NCBI RefSeq assembly: GCF_032108445.1
Contig: NZ_CP134876.1
Span: forward strand, 6,891,680-6,955,679
Source of the DNA: Micromonospora halotolerans
GTDB lineage: Bacteria; Actinomycetota; Actinomycetes; Mycobacteriales; Micromonosporaceae
Direction of reading: 5' to 3'
Length of the DNA: 64,000 bases
Position numbers and translations under genes: made by a program
Shown: positions 8,039-15,877 of the stretch, in pieces
Numbering within the stretch: position 1 is the stretch's first letter
How the letters are laid out: each line of letters starts with the position of its first letter
The notes under the pieces: generated by a model
The model's database searches: none
What the model saw: only the letters and a program-made list of their open reading frames with translations
Told to the model about the DNA's origin: nothing

Positions 8039-9262
8039 ATGTCGGACGACCACGCGGGCTATCGCGCGGCCCATCTCGAACTCGACGCGCGGGTGTCGGC
8101 CCGCCTCCGGGACCGGCTCCCCGTCGTCGCCGAGCGTACCGTCAGCGCGATCACCGCCGAGGTGCCCGACTACTCCGGCGCGCTCACCGGCACGATGCGG
8201 GAGAAGATCGAGAACGCGGTACGCATCGCGCTGGGCACCTTCCTCCAGCTCATCGACGGGGCGCAGCTGGCCGATCCGAGCACCCCGCTGGCCCCCGCCC
8301 TGGAAGCCGCGTACGCGCTGGGCAGCGGTGAGGCCCGCTCGGGGCGCAGCATGGACGCGCTGCTGGCCGCGTACCGGGTGGGGGCGCGGGTGGCGTGGCG
8401 GGAGGTCTCCGCCACCACGGTGCGCAGCGGGCTGTCCGCCGAGACGGTGGCCGAGTTCGCCGAGCTGATGTTCGCGTACATCGACGAGCTGTCCGCGGCC
8501 AGCGTGGCCGGGCACGCCGACGAGCGGGCCAGCGCCGGCCGAGCGCGCCGCCGCAACATGGAGCGGCTCACCCAGCAACTGCTCGCCGGGGAACCCGAGG
8601 ACATCCTGCGGCGCAGCGCCGAACGGGCCGACTGGCCGCTGCCGCAGACCCTCACCGTCGTCCTCCTGCCCCGCCGCAACCTGCGCGCGGTGCTCGCCCT
8701 GCTCGGCCCGCACACCCTGGAGAGCGGCGAGGACCTGCCCGGCATGGACCCGGCCGAGGAACTGGCCGTCCTGCTGGTGCCGGACACCCACGGCGCCCGG
8801 CGGCGCCAGCTCACCCGCCTGCTGCACGGGCACGGGGCGGTGCTCGGGCCGGCCCGGCCGTGGCACCGGGTCGCCGCCTCCTACCAGCGGGCCACCCGGG
8901 CGCTCGCCCTCGGCCTCGGCGAGCCGGACGCCGGGCCGGTCGACACCGAGCACCACCTGGCCGAACTGCTGCTCAGCATGGACCCGGAGGGGTTGGCCGA
9001 CCTGCGCGCCCAGGCCCTCGCGCCGCTGGCCGACCTGCCCCCGGCCACCGCGCACCGGCTCGCCGAGACGCTGCGCTCCTGGCTGCTGCACCAGGGCCGC
9101 CGCGACGACGTGGCGGCCGACCTGTTCGTGCACCCGCAGACCGTCCGCTACCGGATGGGCAAACTCCGCGAGCTGTACGGCGACCGGCTCCACGAACCGG
9201 CCACGGTCCTCGCCCTCACCATCGCCCTGGCCGTCCCACCCACCCCGCCGGAGACGGAATGA
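8039..9262 (+). CDS. PucR-family helix-turn-helix transcriptional regulator
   Basis: 407-aa regulator. Residues 1-160 form an all-helical, RsbRD-like sensory region. The middle resembles a degenerate GGDEF-like domain. The C-terminal 60 residues are a PucR C-terminal HTH (LFVHPQTVRYRMGKLRELYG). Start ATG 8039 follows GGGGAGA; an upstream ATG at 8021 lacks a site. It is divergent from the reductase-desaturase operon, which makes it the likely regulator of membrane unsaturation. The nearest characterised layout is the regulator beside mycobacterial desA3-type operons. Confidence 0.88.
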   Translation: MSDDHAGYRAAHLELDARVSARLRDRLPVVAERTVSAITAEVPDYSGALTGTMREKIENAVRIALGTFLQLIDGAQLADPSTPLAPALEAAYALGSGEARSGRSMDALLAAYRVGARVAWREVSATTVRSGLSAETVAEFAELMFAYIDELSAASVAGHADERASAGRARRRNMERLTQQLLAGEPEDILRRSAERADWPLPQTLTVVLLPRRNLRAVLALLGPHTLESGEDLPGMDPAEELAVLLVPDTHGARRRQLTRLLHGHGAVLGPARPWHRVAASYQRATRALALGLGEPDAGPVDTEHHLAELLLSMDPEGLADLRAQALAPLADLPPATAHRLAETLRSWLLHQGRRDDVAADLFVHPQTVRYRMGKLRELYGDRLHEPATVLALTIALAVPPTPPETE

Positions 9263-9290
9263 CCACCCAGGCGGCGCCGCGTTCCGGGTG

Positions 9291-9701
9291 TCAGTGGGTC
9301 CCGACGACGGCGGGCCGCGGTTCGCCCAGGAACGCGTAGGCGGCCAGCGCGCCGGCGAGGACGGCGTCCACCGCGATGACGAAGCCCCGGTCCATCCCGC
9401 CCGGGGCAAGGGCGAACCCGGTCGCCAGGGCGACCACGGCGATCAGCACCAGGATCACCCGGACCGCCCGCCGCGCGGCCGGACGGGTGGCGGGCGGCCG
9501 GAACCCGGCGACCGCCAGGACCGCCCGGACGGCGCCGGCGAGCCCGACGATCAGCGAGGGAACGGCCAGCCCGGCCACCTCCCGGTCCAGGCCGGCCAGC
9601 CCTGACCAGGCGAGCAGCCCGAAGACCACGACGGCGAGGACGTGCAGAGGGGTGTCGCCGAGCAGGCGGCGCCGCGCGGCTGGTTCGCTGTCCCGCGTCA
9701 T
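9291..9701 (-). CDS. Small integral membrane protein of unknown function
   Basis: 136 aa. After a short basic N-terminus, four hydrophobic helices are visible: LHVLAVVVFGLLAWSGLAGL, AGLAVPSLIVGLAGAVRAVL, AVRVILVLIAVVALATGFAL and AVDAVLAGALAAYAFLG. I do not recognise the family; the composition suggests a four-helix inner-membrane protein. Start ATG 9701 has GGGGGAC upstream. It converges on the PucR-type gene 28 bp away. Confidence 0.7.
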   Translation of the reverse strand: MTRDSEPAARRRLLGDTPLHVLAVVVFGLLAWSGLAGLDREVAGLAVPSLIVGLAGAVRAVLAVAGFRPPATRPAARRAVRVILVLIAVVALATGFALAPGGMDRGFVIAVDAVLAGALAAYAFLGEPRPAVVGTH

Positions 9702-9782
9702 GACCGTCCCCCGTCCGGATGCCGGCATCGTGGACGGTCATCGTCGCACTCCCCGGGGCCGCGCCCCAGCGGCCGACCGGGC

Positions 9783-9968
9783 CTATTCCTCCGGGACGCC
9801 GGGGCCGACCTCGCCGCGCCTCAGGTGCTCGGCGTTGCGGTCGGCTTCGCTGTCCGCGTTCGCGGCGCCGGCGCCCGCGTCCCTGGTGCGGCGCCCCTCG
9901 GCGTCCTGGTACACCGCGCCGGTCTCCAGCGCGTCCTCCTGCTGCCGACTCTGCTCAGGTGTGGTCAT
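9783..9968 (-). CDS. Small hydrophilic protein, unknown function
   Basis: 61 aa, rich in Glu, Asp, Gln and Arg with Ala-rich stretches; no Cys, signal or membrane segment. It looks like a small disordered or helical stress-type protein but is not assigned. ATG 9968 is preceded by two GTG codons in frame and only a weak ribosome-binding site. Codon usage at third positions is G/C-rich, consistent with a real gene, and no competing frame looks better. Confidence 0.5.
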   Translation of the reverse strand: MTTPEQSRQQEDALETGAVYQDAEGRRTRDAGAGAANADSEADRNAEHLRRGEVGPGVPEE

Positions 9969-10033
9969 CACCACCGACTACCCGGCCATCGCCCCGGATA
10001 TGCACCGGTCCCTGGCAGGGGGCATGCGGGCCG

Positions 10034-10534
10034 TCAGGCGGGGAGGTAGACGAGGTCCATGGTGTCGGTGCGCCCGGACCAGCGGAGGTCGAGGTGCCAG
10101 CAGCCGGCCTGCGGCAGGTCGATGATCGAGGGACCGGGGCCGCCGGCGACCGTGCGGGTCACCCGGGTCGTGGTGCCGTCCAGGGAGGCGGTGATGACGA
10201 GGGTGGCCGGCGCGCTCGGGTCGGGCGACGGTGTGGCCGCCGGCCGGGCAACCCAGAGGATCTTGTTGTTCGGTCCCTCCGTGCGGTCGACCGTCAGCGG
10301 ATGGCCGAACAGCACGGCCACCATGTCGCCCTTCGCGCTGAACACGTGCGGGGCGCGGGCGTCCCCGCTGAACCCGGCGTCGGCCCAGTCGGGCAGCCGG
10401 CCCTCCTCCACCCGCGTGGCGCAGGCGGTGGGCGTGACCGCCGCCGCGCTGGGCGGCGCGGCCGACCGGCCGGCGGTGGTGCAACCGGCCAGCAGCACCA
10501 CCGACCCCAGCAGGAGCCTGCCCCATGAACGCAT
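10034..10534 (-). CDS. Secreted lipoprotein, unknown function
   Basis: 166 aa with a lipoprotein signal: MRSWGR, a hydrophobic stretch and lipobox LLAGC (Cys 18). The mature part begins with an Ala/Pro-rich linker and then a beta-rich domain with two Cys that could form a disulfide (ACATRVEE and QAGCWHLDLRW). GGAGGT lies 5 nt before ATG 10534. It follows the sigma/anti-sigma pair in the same direction, but a hairpin (10601-10639) separates them. A 13-nt palindrome TGTCCTGAGGACA (10579-10591) lies 45 bp upstream of its start and could be an operator. Confidence 0.78.
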   Translation of the reverse strand: MRSWGRLLLGSVVLLAGCTTAGRSAAPPSAAAVTPTACATRVEEGRLPDWADAGFSGDARAPHVFSAKGDMVAVLFGHPLTVDRTEGPNNKILWVARPAATPSPDPSAPATLVITASLDGTTTRVTRTVAGGPGPSIIDLPQAGCWHLDLRWSGRTDTMDLVYLPA

Positions 10535-10600
10535 CTCGCACCTCCGGACCGGGTGGGCGCCGGTCGGTGGCACCCCGTTGTCCTGAGGACACCGGTCGGG

Positions 10601-10639
10601 CCGCGCAGGTTCCTCCGCTGGCGGAGGAGCGTTGCGCGG
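10601..10639 (-). terminator. Two-tier hairpin after the anti-sigma-like gene
   Basis: Outer arms CCGCGCA (10601-10607) and TGCGCGG (10633-10639) enclose an inner TCCTCCGC/GCGGAGGA stem. It lies 12 bp downstream of the stop at 10652, on the expected side for termination of the sigma operon. Confidence 0.6.
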
Positions 10640-10651
10640 TGCGACCCGCGC

Positions 10652-11371
10652 CTAGTCCAGGGAGGCGGCGATCCCGGTCGCCTCGTCCCGGCGGAGATCG
10701 CCTTCCAGCCGGTAGCTGACGCCGGCGTCCTCCCAGATCAGCGTGGCCGCGGCGAGCCGCGCGGTCTCCACCCGCACCGTGCCGGTGCGGTCGACGTACG
10801 CCAGCTCGTGCGGGCCGCCGATCCAGACGGCGAAGTCGCCGTCGACCTGGACCCACTCGACGCCGGGCCCACTGATCTGCTTGTGGAAGACCGGGTCGAG
10901 CTGACCGTCGAAGGCGTCGAGGCGCAGGGCGCCGCCGCGGTAGAGCAGCGTCACCACCCGGTACGCCCCGGCGCCGTCCGGGTCGGCGACCAGCACCTGT
11001 TCCGGCTCGCCCAGCTCGACCGGTACGCGGATCGGGAAGCGGACGTGCCGCTGCGCCTCGACGAGGGAGGCGGGCCGCTGCGCCGGCAACGGCGAGGGCG
11101 TGCCGGTGTGCGGCGCCGGCGCCGGGGTGGTCTCGATGACGATCCCCGAGAAGCGCAGCAGTCCCGTCACGGCGTCGGCGATGGCGGCCCGCCCCGGCGG
11201 CAGCAGGGCGACGATGAGCGCGGCCAGCGCCGCGGCGAGCCAGTAGCGCCAGCGGCGTCGGCGGCGTGCCGGCGCGGCCAGCCGGGCCCGCACCCGGGCG
11301 GTCACGTCGGGGGCCTCGGGTGTCTCCAGCCAGGTGGCGAGGTCGCGGAGTTCGCGTTCGAGGTCATCCAC
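10652..11371 (-). CDS. Membrane protein encoded with the ECF sigma factor, probable anti-sigma factor
   Basis: 239 aa. Residues 1-35 are acidic and helical, then an Arg-rich RRRRRWRYW junction and one transmembrane helix at about 42-60. About 175 periplasmic/extracytoplasmic residues follow, with Thr/Pro linker and a beta-rich domain. It overlaps the sigma gene by 8 bp (GTG 11371), so expression is coupled. Position and topology fit a membrane anti-sigma factor, but the short cytoplasmic part lacks the HxxxCxxC zinc motif of ZAS proteins. The sigma-binding role is therefore inferred from context only. Confidence 0.75.
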   Translation of the reverse strand: MDDLERELRDLATWLETPEAPDVTARVRARLAAPARRRRRWRYWLAAALAALIVALLPPGRAAIADAVTGLLRFSGIVIETTPAPAPHTGTPSPLPAQRPASLVEAQRHVRFPIRVPVELGEPEQVLVADPDGAGAYRVVTLLYRGGALRLDAFDGQLDPVFHKQISGPGVEWVQVDGDFAVWIGGPHELAYVDRTGTVRVETARLAAATLIWEDAGVSYRLEGDLRRDEATGIAASLD

Positions 11372-11915
11372 GGCGCACCTCCTCGCGGTCGAGCAGGCTG
11401 CGCAGCTTCGCCAGGGCCCGGTACGTCCGTGACTTGACCGTGCCCCTGGGCCAGCCGAGCGTCGTCACGGTCTCCTCCTCGGTCAGGTCGAGGAGGAACC
11501 GGCACACGATCACCTCGCGGTCCTTGACCGGCAGTTGGCGCAGCGCCGCGACCAGCGCGGCCCGGCGTTCCGCGGCGAGGACCCCGCCGACCGCGACGTC
11601 CTCGCCGACCGCCGGCCCGTCCTGCGCCGCCGCCCGCAGGACCAGCCCGTCCCGCCGGCTGCGGGACCGGTGCAGGTTGCGGGTCTCGTTGGCGACGATC
11701 GCGAGCAGCCACGACCGGAAGGACGACTCGCCGCGGTAGCGGGACAGATTGCGGAACCCCTTCACGAACGCCTCCTGGATGACGTCCTCCGCGTCCGATC
11801 CGGCGCCGAGCAGCACCGCCGTCCGGTACGCGGACGCGGTGTGCCGGGCGACCAGGAGTTCGTACCCCTCCAGGTCACCGGTGCGGGCGCGGCGGACAAG
11901 CTCGTCGTCGTCCAG
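11364..11915 (-). CDS. ECF RNA polymerase sigma factor
   Basis: 183 aa. Sigma-2 region: ELLVARHTASAYRTA then DAEDVIQEAFVKGFRNL and SFRSWLLAIVANETRN. Sigma-4 region: LPVKDREVIVCRFLLDLT, EEETVTTLGWPRGTVKSRTYRALAKLR, a typical HTH. A shorter start at GTG 11816 would delete most of region 2, which is clearly encoded upstream. The in-frame start with a good site is CTG 11915 (GGGGAGG 6 nt before); no ATG, GTG or TTG lies between it and the upstream in-frame stop at 11940. A promoter GGAACC-N17-GTCATG lies just upstream, suggesting autoregulation. Confidence 0.9.
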   Translation of the reverse strand: MDDDELVRRARTGDLEGYELLVARHTASAYRTAVLLGAGSDAEDVIQEAFVKGFRNLSRYRGESSFRSWLLAIVANETRNLHRSRSRRDGLVLRAAAQDGPAVGEDVAVGGVLAAERRAALVAALRQLPVKDREVIVCRFLLDLTEEETVTTLGWPRGTVKSRTYRALAKLRSLLDREEVRRG

Positions 11916-11940
11916 TGGAGACCTCCCCTTCGACCACCCT

Positions 11941-11969
11941 CATGACACCGGCCGCGCCCGGACGGTTCC
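11941..11969 (-). promoter_or_regulatory. ECF-type promoter of the sigma operon
   Basis: On the minus strand GGAACC (11969-11964) is followed after 17 nt by GTCATG (11946-11941). This fits the GGAAC / GTC pattern of many ECF sigma factors. The predicted start near 11935 leaves a short leader holding the GGGGAGG site and the CTG start at 11915. It is a matching partner to the plus-strand promoter at 11984. Confidence 0.65.
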
Positions 11970-11983
11970 ACCTTCTGCGGGAT

Positions 11984-12012
11984 GGAACCTCGGCGGCTTC
12001 GAGGGTGTCACC
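11984..12012 (+). promoter_or_regulatory. ECF-type promoter of the beta-propeller lipoprotein gene
   Basis: GGAACC (11984-11989), a 17-nt spacer and GTCACC (12007-12012). It has the same elements and spacer as the divergent sigma-operon promoter. Transcription would begin at about the ATG at 12018, so the message is probably leaderless, which agrees with the lack of a Shine-Dalgarno sequence there. Confidence 0.65.
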
Positions 12013-12017
12013 TCGGC

Positions 12018-13268
12018 ATGACCGTCACCATCTCCCGCCGCGGCGTCCTGACCCTGCTCGCCGGTGCCGGCGCCGCCGCACTGGCCGGCTGCGAGCCGAC
12101 CCGCGCCCGGACCTCCGCCCCGACCGTCACCATCCCCGATCCGCTGCTCGTCCAGGTCGACGCGGGGCAGGTCCTCCTGCGCGGGGCCGACCGGCGGACG
12201 ATCCCCCGCGCCGTCGCCAGCGCGGACGGCGCCTGGATCTTCGCGACCGCCCCCGCGGGCCCCGACACCGCCTGCTGGCGGATCGACACCACGACCGGCC
12301 GCACCTCGGCCAGGACGGCGCTGCCCGGACGCTGGGTGCCCCAGGTCGTCTCCGCCGAGGGGACGGGCGTGGCGCTCACCACGACCACGGCGACGGTGAA
12401 CGGCGGCCGGCCGTCCGGGCGGGAGGTGACGCCGGTGCTGGTCGCCGACGTCAACGGGCTACGCCACCGCCTGGACCTGCCGGGCAACTTCGTTCCGGAG
12501 GCGTTCACCGCGGACCGCACCGGGCTGTTCGTCCTCGAATGGCTCCCGGCGACCGCGCCGGACCGCTACCGGGTGCGGGTCGTCGACCTGGCCACCGGCC
12601 GGCCCGGCCCGCTGGCCACCCGCGACAAGCAGCCGGTGCCGCCCGGCGCCGAGGAGGAGATGCGCGGCGACGGCCGCCAGGCGGTGCTCGCGCCGGACCG
12701 CACCGTCCTCTACACGCTCTACACCCACCAGCCCGGCCACCAGCACACCCGGGACCTCGTGAGCGGTCGGCCCGGCAACGCGCACGCGTTCGTCCACACG
12801 TTGCACCTGGCGCAGTGGTGGGCGTACTGCATCGATCTGCCGCACCCGTTCGGCGAGGCGGCCGCGGCCGGCCACGCCATGGCGATCAGCCCCGACGGCG
12901 GTCGGCTCCTCGTCGCCGACATCTCGTCGGGCACCGTCGCCGACATCTCCACCGAGGACCTGGCGGTACGCCGGACGGTGCCGCTGGCCCGGGGCACAGG
13001 CGCCGCGCACGCAGCCGCCGGCACCGACCGCCTCTTCCTCGCCGCCGGCACGGCCGTCCGGGCCCTGGATCTCACCCGCCTGACCGGCAGGGTGGACTGG
13101 CAGGCGCGCGAGCCGATCTCCGGCCTGGTGGCCAGCCCTGACGGCAGCCGCCTCTACCTGGGCCAGCGGGACGCGGTGAGCTGGCACGACGCCGCCAGCG
13201 GCCGGGAACTCGGCCGCGTCCCGGTGCCCGGGCTCGTCGGCCTGCGCGGCCTCGCGGCACGCGCCTGA
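12018..13268 (+). CDS. Exported beta-propeller lipoprotein, probable ECF regulon member
   Basis: 416 aa. The N-terminus combines a twin-arginine-like motif (ISRRGVLTLL) with a lipobox (ALAGC), so it is probably exported by Tat and lipid-anchored. The rest has recurring propeller-like strands (SADGAWIFAT, SPDGGRLLVADISSGTVADIS, SPDGSRLYLGQRDAVSWHDAASG) resembling YVTN/WD-type repeats. No enzymatic motif is seen. ATG 12018 is preferred over 11982, which would bury the signal sequence and precede the promoter. It is divergent from the ECF sigma operon and shares its promoter type, suggesting an envelope sensor or effector of that stress response. Confidence 0.82.
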   Translation: MTVTISRRGVLTLLAGAGAAALAGCEPTRARTSAPTVTIPDPLLVQVDAGQVLLRGADRRTIPRAVASADGAWIFATAPAGPDTACWRIDTTTGRTSARTALPGRWVPQVVSAEGTGVALTTTTATVNGGRPSGREVTPVLVADVNGLRHRLDLPGNFVPEAFTADRTGLFVLEWLPATAPDRYRVRVVDLATGRPGPLATRDKQPVPPGAEEEMRGDGRQAVLAPDRTVLYTLYTHQPGHQHTRDLVSGRPGNAHAFVHTLHLAQWWAYCIDLPHPFGEAAAAGHAMAISPDGGRLLVADISSGTVADISTEDLAVRRTVPLARGTGAAHAAAGTDRLFLAAGTAVRALDLTRLTGRVDWQAREPISGLVASPDGSRLYLGQRDAVSWHDAASGRELGRVPVPGLVGLRGLAARA

Positions 13269-13287
13269 ACGCCGCGCCGCCAGGAGG

Positions 13288-13911
13288 TCACCGCAGGACG
13301 GCGTACCGCACGTGCACGGCGTACGGCGAGTGGTGCACCGAGAGGATCTTCAGGTCGAGATCCCGGTCGAAGCCCTCGAAGAGCCGCTTCCCCCGGCCCA
13401 GGACGACCGGAGCGGTGGAGATGCCGAGCTCGTCGACGACCCCGGCCGTGAGCGCCTGCCGGATGACGTCCGCCCCGCCGCCGATGGCGACGCCGCCGTC
13501 GCCGGCCGCCCGCCGGGCCGCCGCCAGCGCCTCGTCGAAGCCGTCCACCATGAGGAAGCCGCTGCTCGGGTCGGGCTGGTCCGCGGTGCGGTGGGTCAGC
13601 ACGACCAGAGTTCCCTGGAACGGGTTCCGGCCGCCCCAACCGCCCGCGCTGTCGTACATGCCCCGGCCGCACAGGCCGGCGCCCGTTCCCGCGAGCAGCG
13701 TGTCGAAGTAGGCCCGGTCCTCATCGCTCATGCCGGCGCCGGGTTCGCGCTCCGTCTCGTAGGTCCACGGGCCGCCCATCACCCAGTAGTGGAGCCGCTC
13801 GCCGCCGACGCCGAGCCCCTGGCCCGCGTGGTCGTCGGGACCGGTGACGTAGCCGTCCAGTGACACGGTGATCGCGGCCTTCACCGGGCCGTACTCCGCG
13901 GTGCTGCTCAT
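13288..13911 (-). CDS. Dihydrofolate reductase family protein (RibD C-terminal-like)
   Basis: 207 aa. It starts with KAAITVSLDGYVTGPDDHAG, the strand-helix pattern of the RibD C-terminal/DHFR-like family, and later has GGVAIGGGADVIRQAL and DELGISTAPVVLGRGKRLFEG, where the family binds NADPH. Members are often annotated as deaminase/reductase or DHFR-like, and the real substrate is usually unknown. GGAGGAAGC precedes ATG 13911. The gene is convergent with the beta-propeller gene and divergent from the response regulator. Confidence 0.88.
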   Translation of the reverse strand: MSSTAEYGPVKAAITVSLDGYVTGPDDHAGQGLGVGGERLHYWVMGGPWTYETEREPGAGMSDEDRAYFDTLLAGTGAGLCGRGMYDSAGGWGGRNPFQGTLVVLTHRTADQPDPSSGFLMVDGFDEALAAARRAAGDGGVAIGGGADVIRQALTAGVVDELGISTAPVVLGRGKRLFEGFDRDLDLKILSVHHSPYAVHVRYAVLR

Positions 13912-14070
13912 GCTTCCTCCCGTGGCGGACCTCGGACGTGGCGAAAACCGCCCGCCCGTGGGCCCGGGGTCCCGGGTGCCGGGCCGCCGGCGCGGTGCTC
14001 GTCACCGTCACCGTAGCCGGACCCACGTCGAGGAGGGATCCGCCGGCGGCCCGACCCGCCGCTCACCGCC

Positions 14071-14088
14071 GTAAGAACTTGGCAATGG
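14071..14088 (+). promoter_or_regulatory. Candidate response-regulator binding site A
   Basis: GTAAGAA-CTTG-GCAATGG: an imperfect direct repeat with 11-bp period, 52 bp before the response-regulator start. It matches sites B (17931-17965) and C (20806-20835) in period and sequence, suggesting autoregulation. Confidence 0.45.
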
Positions 14089-14140
14089 ATCGGCCAGCCA
14101 CCCGTGGCTACGCTGACCCCTCGGGTACGGGGAGGTGCGC

Positions 14141-14836
14141 GTGGCGCAGCGGGTGCTGGTGGTCGACGACGACCGCACGGTCGCCGATGTGGTCTGCCGC
14201 TACCTGGAGCACGCCGGCTACGAGGTCGGGCACGTCGGGGACGGGGCCGAGGCGCTGGCCGCCGTGGCCCGGCGCCCGCCGCACCTCGTGGTGCTCGACC
14301 TGATGCTTCCGGTGCTCGACGGGCTGGAGGTCTGCCGGCGGCTGCGGGAGCGGCCCGACGGCGTACCCATCGTCATGCTCACCGCCCGCGGCGACGAGGC
14401 CGACCGGATCCTCGGCCTGCAACTGGGCGCGGACGACTACCTGAGCAAGCCGTTCTCGCCCCGCGAGCTGGTGCTGCGGGTCCGCTCGGTGCTGCGCCGC
14501 GCGGGTGGCGACCCGGCCGGCGTACCCCCGGAACTGCTCGCCGACGGCGGCCTGGAGGTGGCGACGGGCCCCCGGGTGGCCCGGCTGCACGGCCGGGAGC
14601 TGACCCTGACCCTGCGGGAGTTCGACCTGCTCGTGCACCTCATGCGGCATCCGGCGCGGGCGTTCCGCCGGGCCGAGTTGCTGGACCGGGTCTGGGGGTG
14701 GAGCTTCGGCGACCAGTCGACGGTGACCGTCCACGTGCGGCGGCTCCGGGAGAAGATCGAGACCGACCCGGCCGATCCCCGCCGGATCGTCACCGTCTGG
14801 GGCGTCGGCTACCGGTACGAGCCGGCCGATGCGTGA
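14141..14836 (+). CDS. OmpR/PhoB-family response regulator
   Basis: 231 aa. The receiver domain has the acidic pair VVDDD, phospho-acceptor Asp 53 (VVLDLMLP), Thr 81 and Lys 103 (LSKPFSP). The C-terminal winged-helix domain includes LTLREFDLLVHLMRHPARAFRR and VHVRRLREKIETDP. GTG 14141 is chosen because GGGGAGG lies 5 nt upstream; the GTG at 14135 overlaps that site. It overlaps the histidine kinase gene by 8 bp. Likely targets are the flanking glycosylation and molybdopterin genes, based on a shared direct repeat. Confidence 0.95.
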   Translation: MAQRVLVVDDDRTVADVVCRYLEHAGYEVGHVGDGAEALAAVARRPPHLVVLDLMLPVLDGLEVCRRLRERPDGVPIVMLTARGDEADRILGLQLGADDYLSKPFSPRELVLRVRSVLRRAGGDPAGVPPELLADGGLEVATGPRVARLHGRELTLTLREFDLLVHLMRHPARAFRRAELLDRVWGWSFGDQSTVTVHVRRLREKIETDPADPRRIVTVWGVGYRYEPADA

Positions 14837-15854
14837 CCTGGCGCTGATCTTCGGGGCGGCCCTGGTCGCGGCGCTCGCCGTCGGGCTGGCCGGCGCGGTG
14901 GCGCTGCGGCTGCTGCGCGGCCGGTCGATCACCGTGCACATCTCCGTGCTGCTCGCCATGACGGTCGGCGCCGTGGCGGCCGGGGTCGCGGTGGTCGCCG
15001 AGGCGATGTTCCTCTCCCCGCACGACCTCGAGGTGGTGCTGACCACGCTCTCCGCCGCCGCGGTGGTGAGCCTCGCGGTCGGCTGGCTGTTCGGTCGCCG
15101 GCTGGCCGCCGCGGCCGTGTGGGCCGACCAGGCGCGGGAGCGGGAACGTCGGATCGAGAAGGGGCGCCGCGACCTGGTCGCCTGGGTCTCCCACGACCTG
15201 CGCACCCCGCTCGCCGGGCTGCGGGCCATGGCCGAGGCGCTGGAGGACGGGGTGGTGGGCGATCACGCGACGGTCGCCGAGTACCACCGCCGGATCCGGG
15301 TGGAGACCGACCGGATGACCCGGCTCGTCGACGACCTGTTCGAGCTCTCCCGGATCAACGCCGGCGCGCTGCGGCTGTCGCTGTCCGCGGTGCCGCTCGG
15401 CGACGTGGTGTCCGACGCGCTGGCCGGCAGCGCGCCACTGGCCGCCGCGCGCCGGATCCGGCTGCTCGCCCCGGAGTCCGGCTGGCCGACGGTGACCGCG
15501 AGCGAGCCGGAGCTGGCCCGGGTGGTGGGGAACCTGCTGCTCAACGCGATCCGCTACACGCCGGAGGACGGCACCGTCCGGGTGGACGCCGGCCGGGACG
15601 CCGACACCGCCTGGTTGGCCGTGGCGGACACCTGCGGCGGGATCCCGGAGCGCGACCTGCCCCGGGTGTTCGACGTGGCGTTCCGGGGGGAACGGGCCCG
15701 CACTCCCCCGCGCGACAGCGGCGGCGTGGAGGGCTCCGGCGGGCTGGGGTTGGCGATCGTGCGCGGCCTCGTCGAGGCGCACGGTGGCCGGGTCGAGGTG
15801 GGCAACGTCGCCGACGGCTGCCGCTTCGTCGTCCGGCTGCCGCTGGCCGCGTGA
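14829..15854 (+). CDS. Two-component sensor histidine kinase
   Basis: 341 aa. There are two N-terminal transmembrane helices (about 4-28 and 36-60, with a third hydrophobic stretch at 70-92) and almost no extracytoplasmic loop, so it may sense the membrane itself. The H-box is SHDLRTPLAG with His 122. The ATPase domain has N-box NLLLNAIRYTPEDG, G1 DTCGGIP and G2 GSGGLGLAIV. It is translationally coupled to the response regulator and forms a complete pair with it. Confidence 0.95.
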   Translation: MRDLALIFGAALVAALAVGLAGAVALRLLRGRSITVHISVLLAMTVGAVAAGVAVVAEAMFLSPHDLEVVLTTLSAAAVVSLAVGWLFGRRLAAAAVWADQARERERRIEKGRRDLVAWVSHDLRTPLAGLRAMAEALEDGVVGDHATVAEYHRRIRVETDRMTRLVDDLFELSRINAGALRLSLSAVPLGDVVSDALAGSAPLAAARRIRLLAPESGWPTVTASEPELARVVGNLLLNAIRYTPEDGTVRVDAGRDADTAWLAVADTCGGIPERDLPRVFDVAFRGERARTPPRDSGGVEGSGGLGLAIVRGLVEAHGGRVEVGNVADGCRFVVRLPLAA

Positions 15855-15877
15855 GCTGAGCAGCCGACGGCGCCGGC

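Noticed and set aside
7984..8331. Other plus-strand frames at the beginning of the PucR-type gene
   Set aside because: They overlap the recognisable regulator frame and end without motifs.
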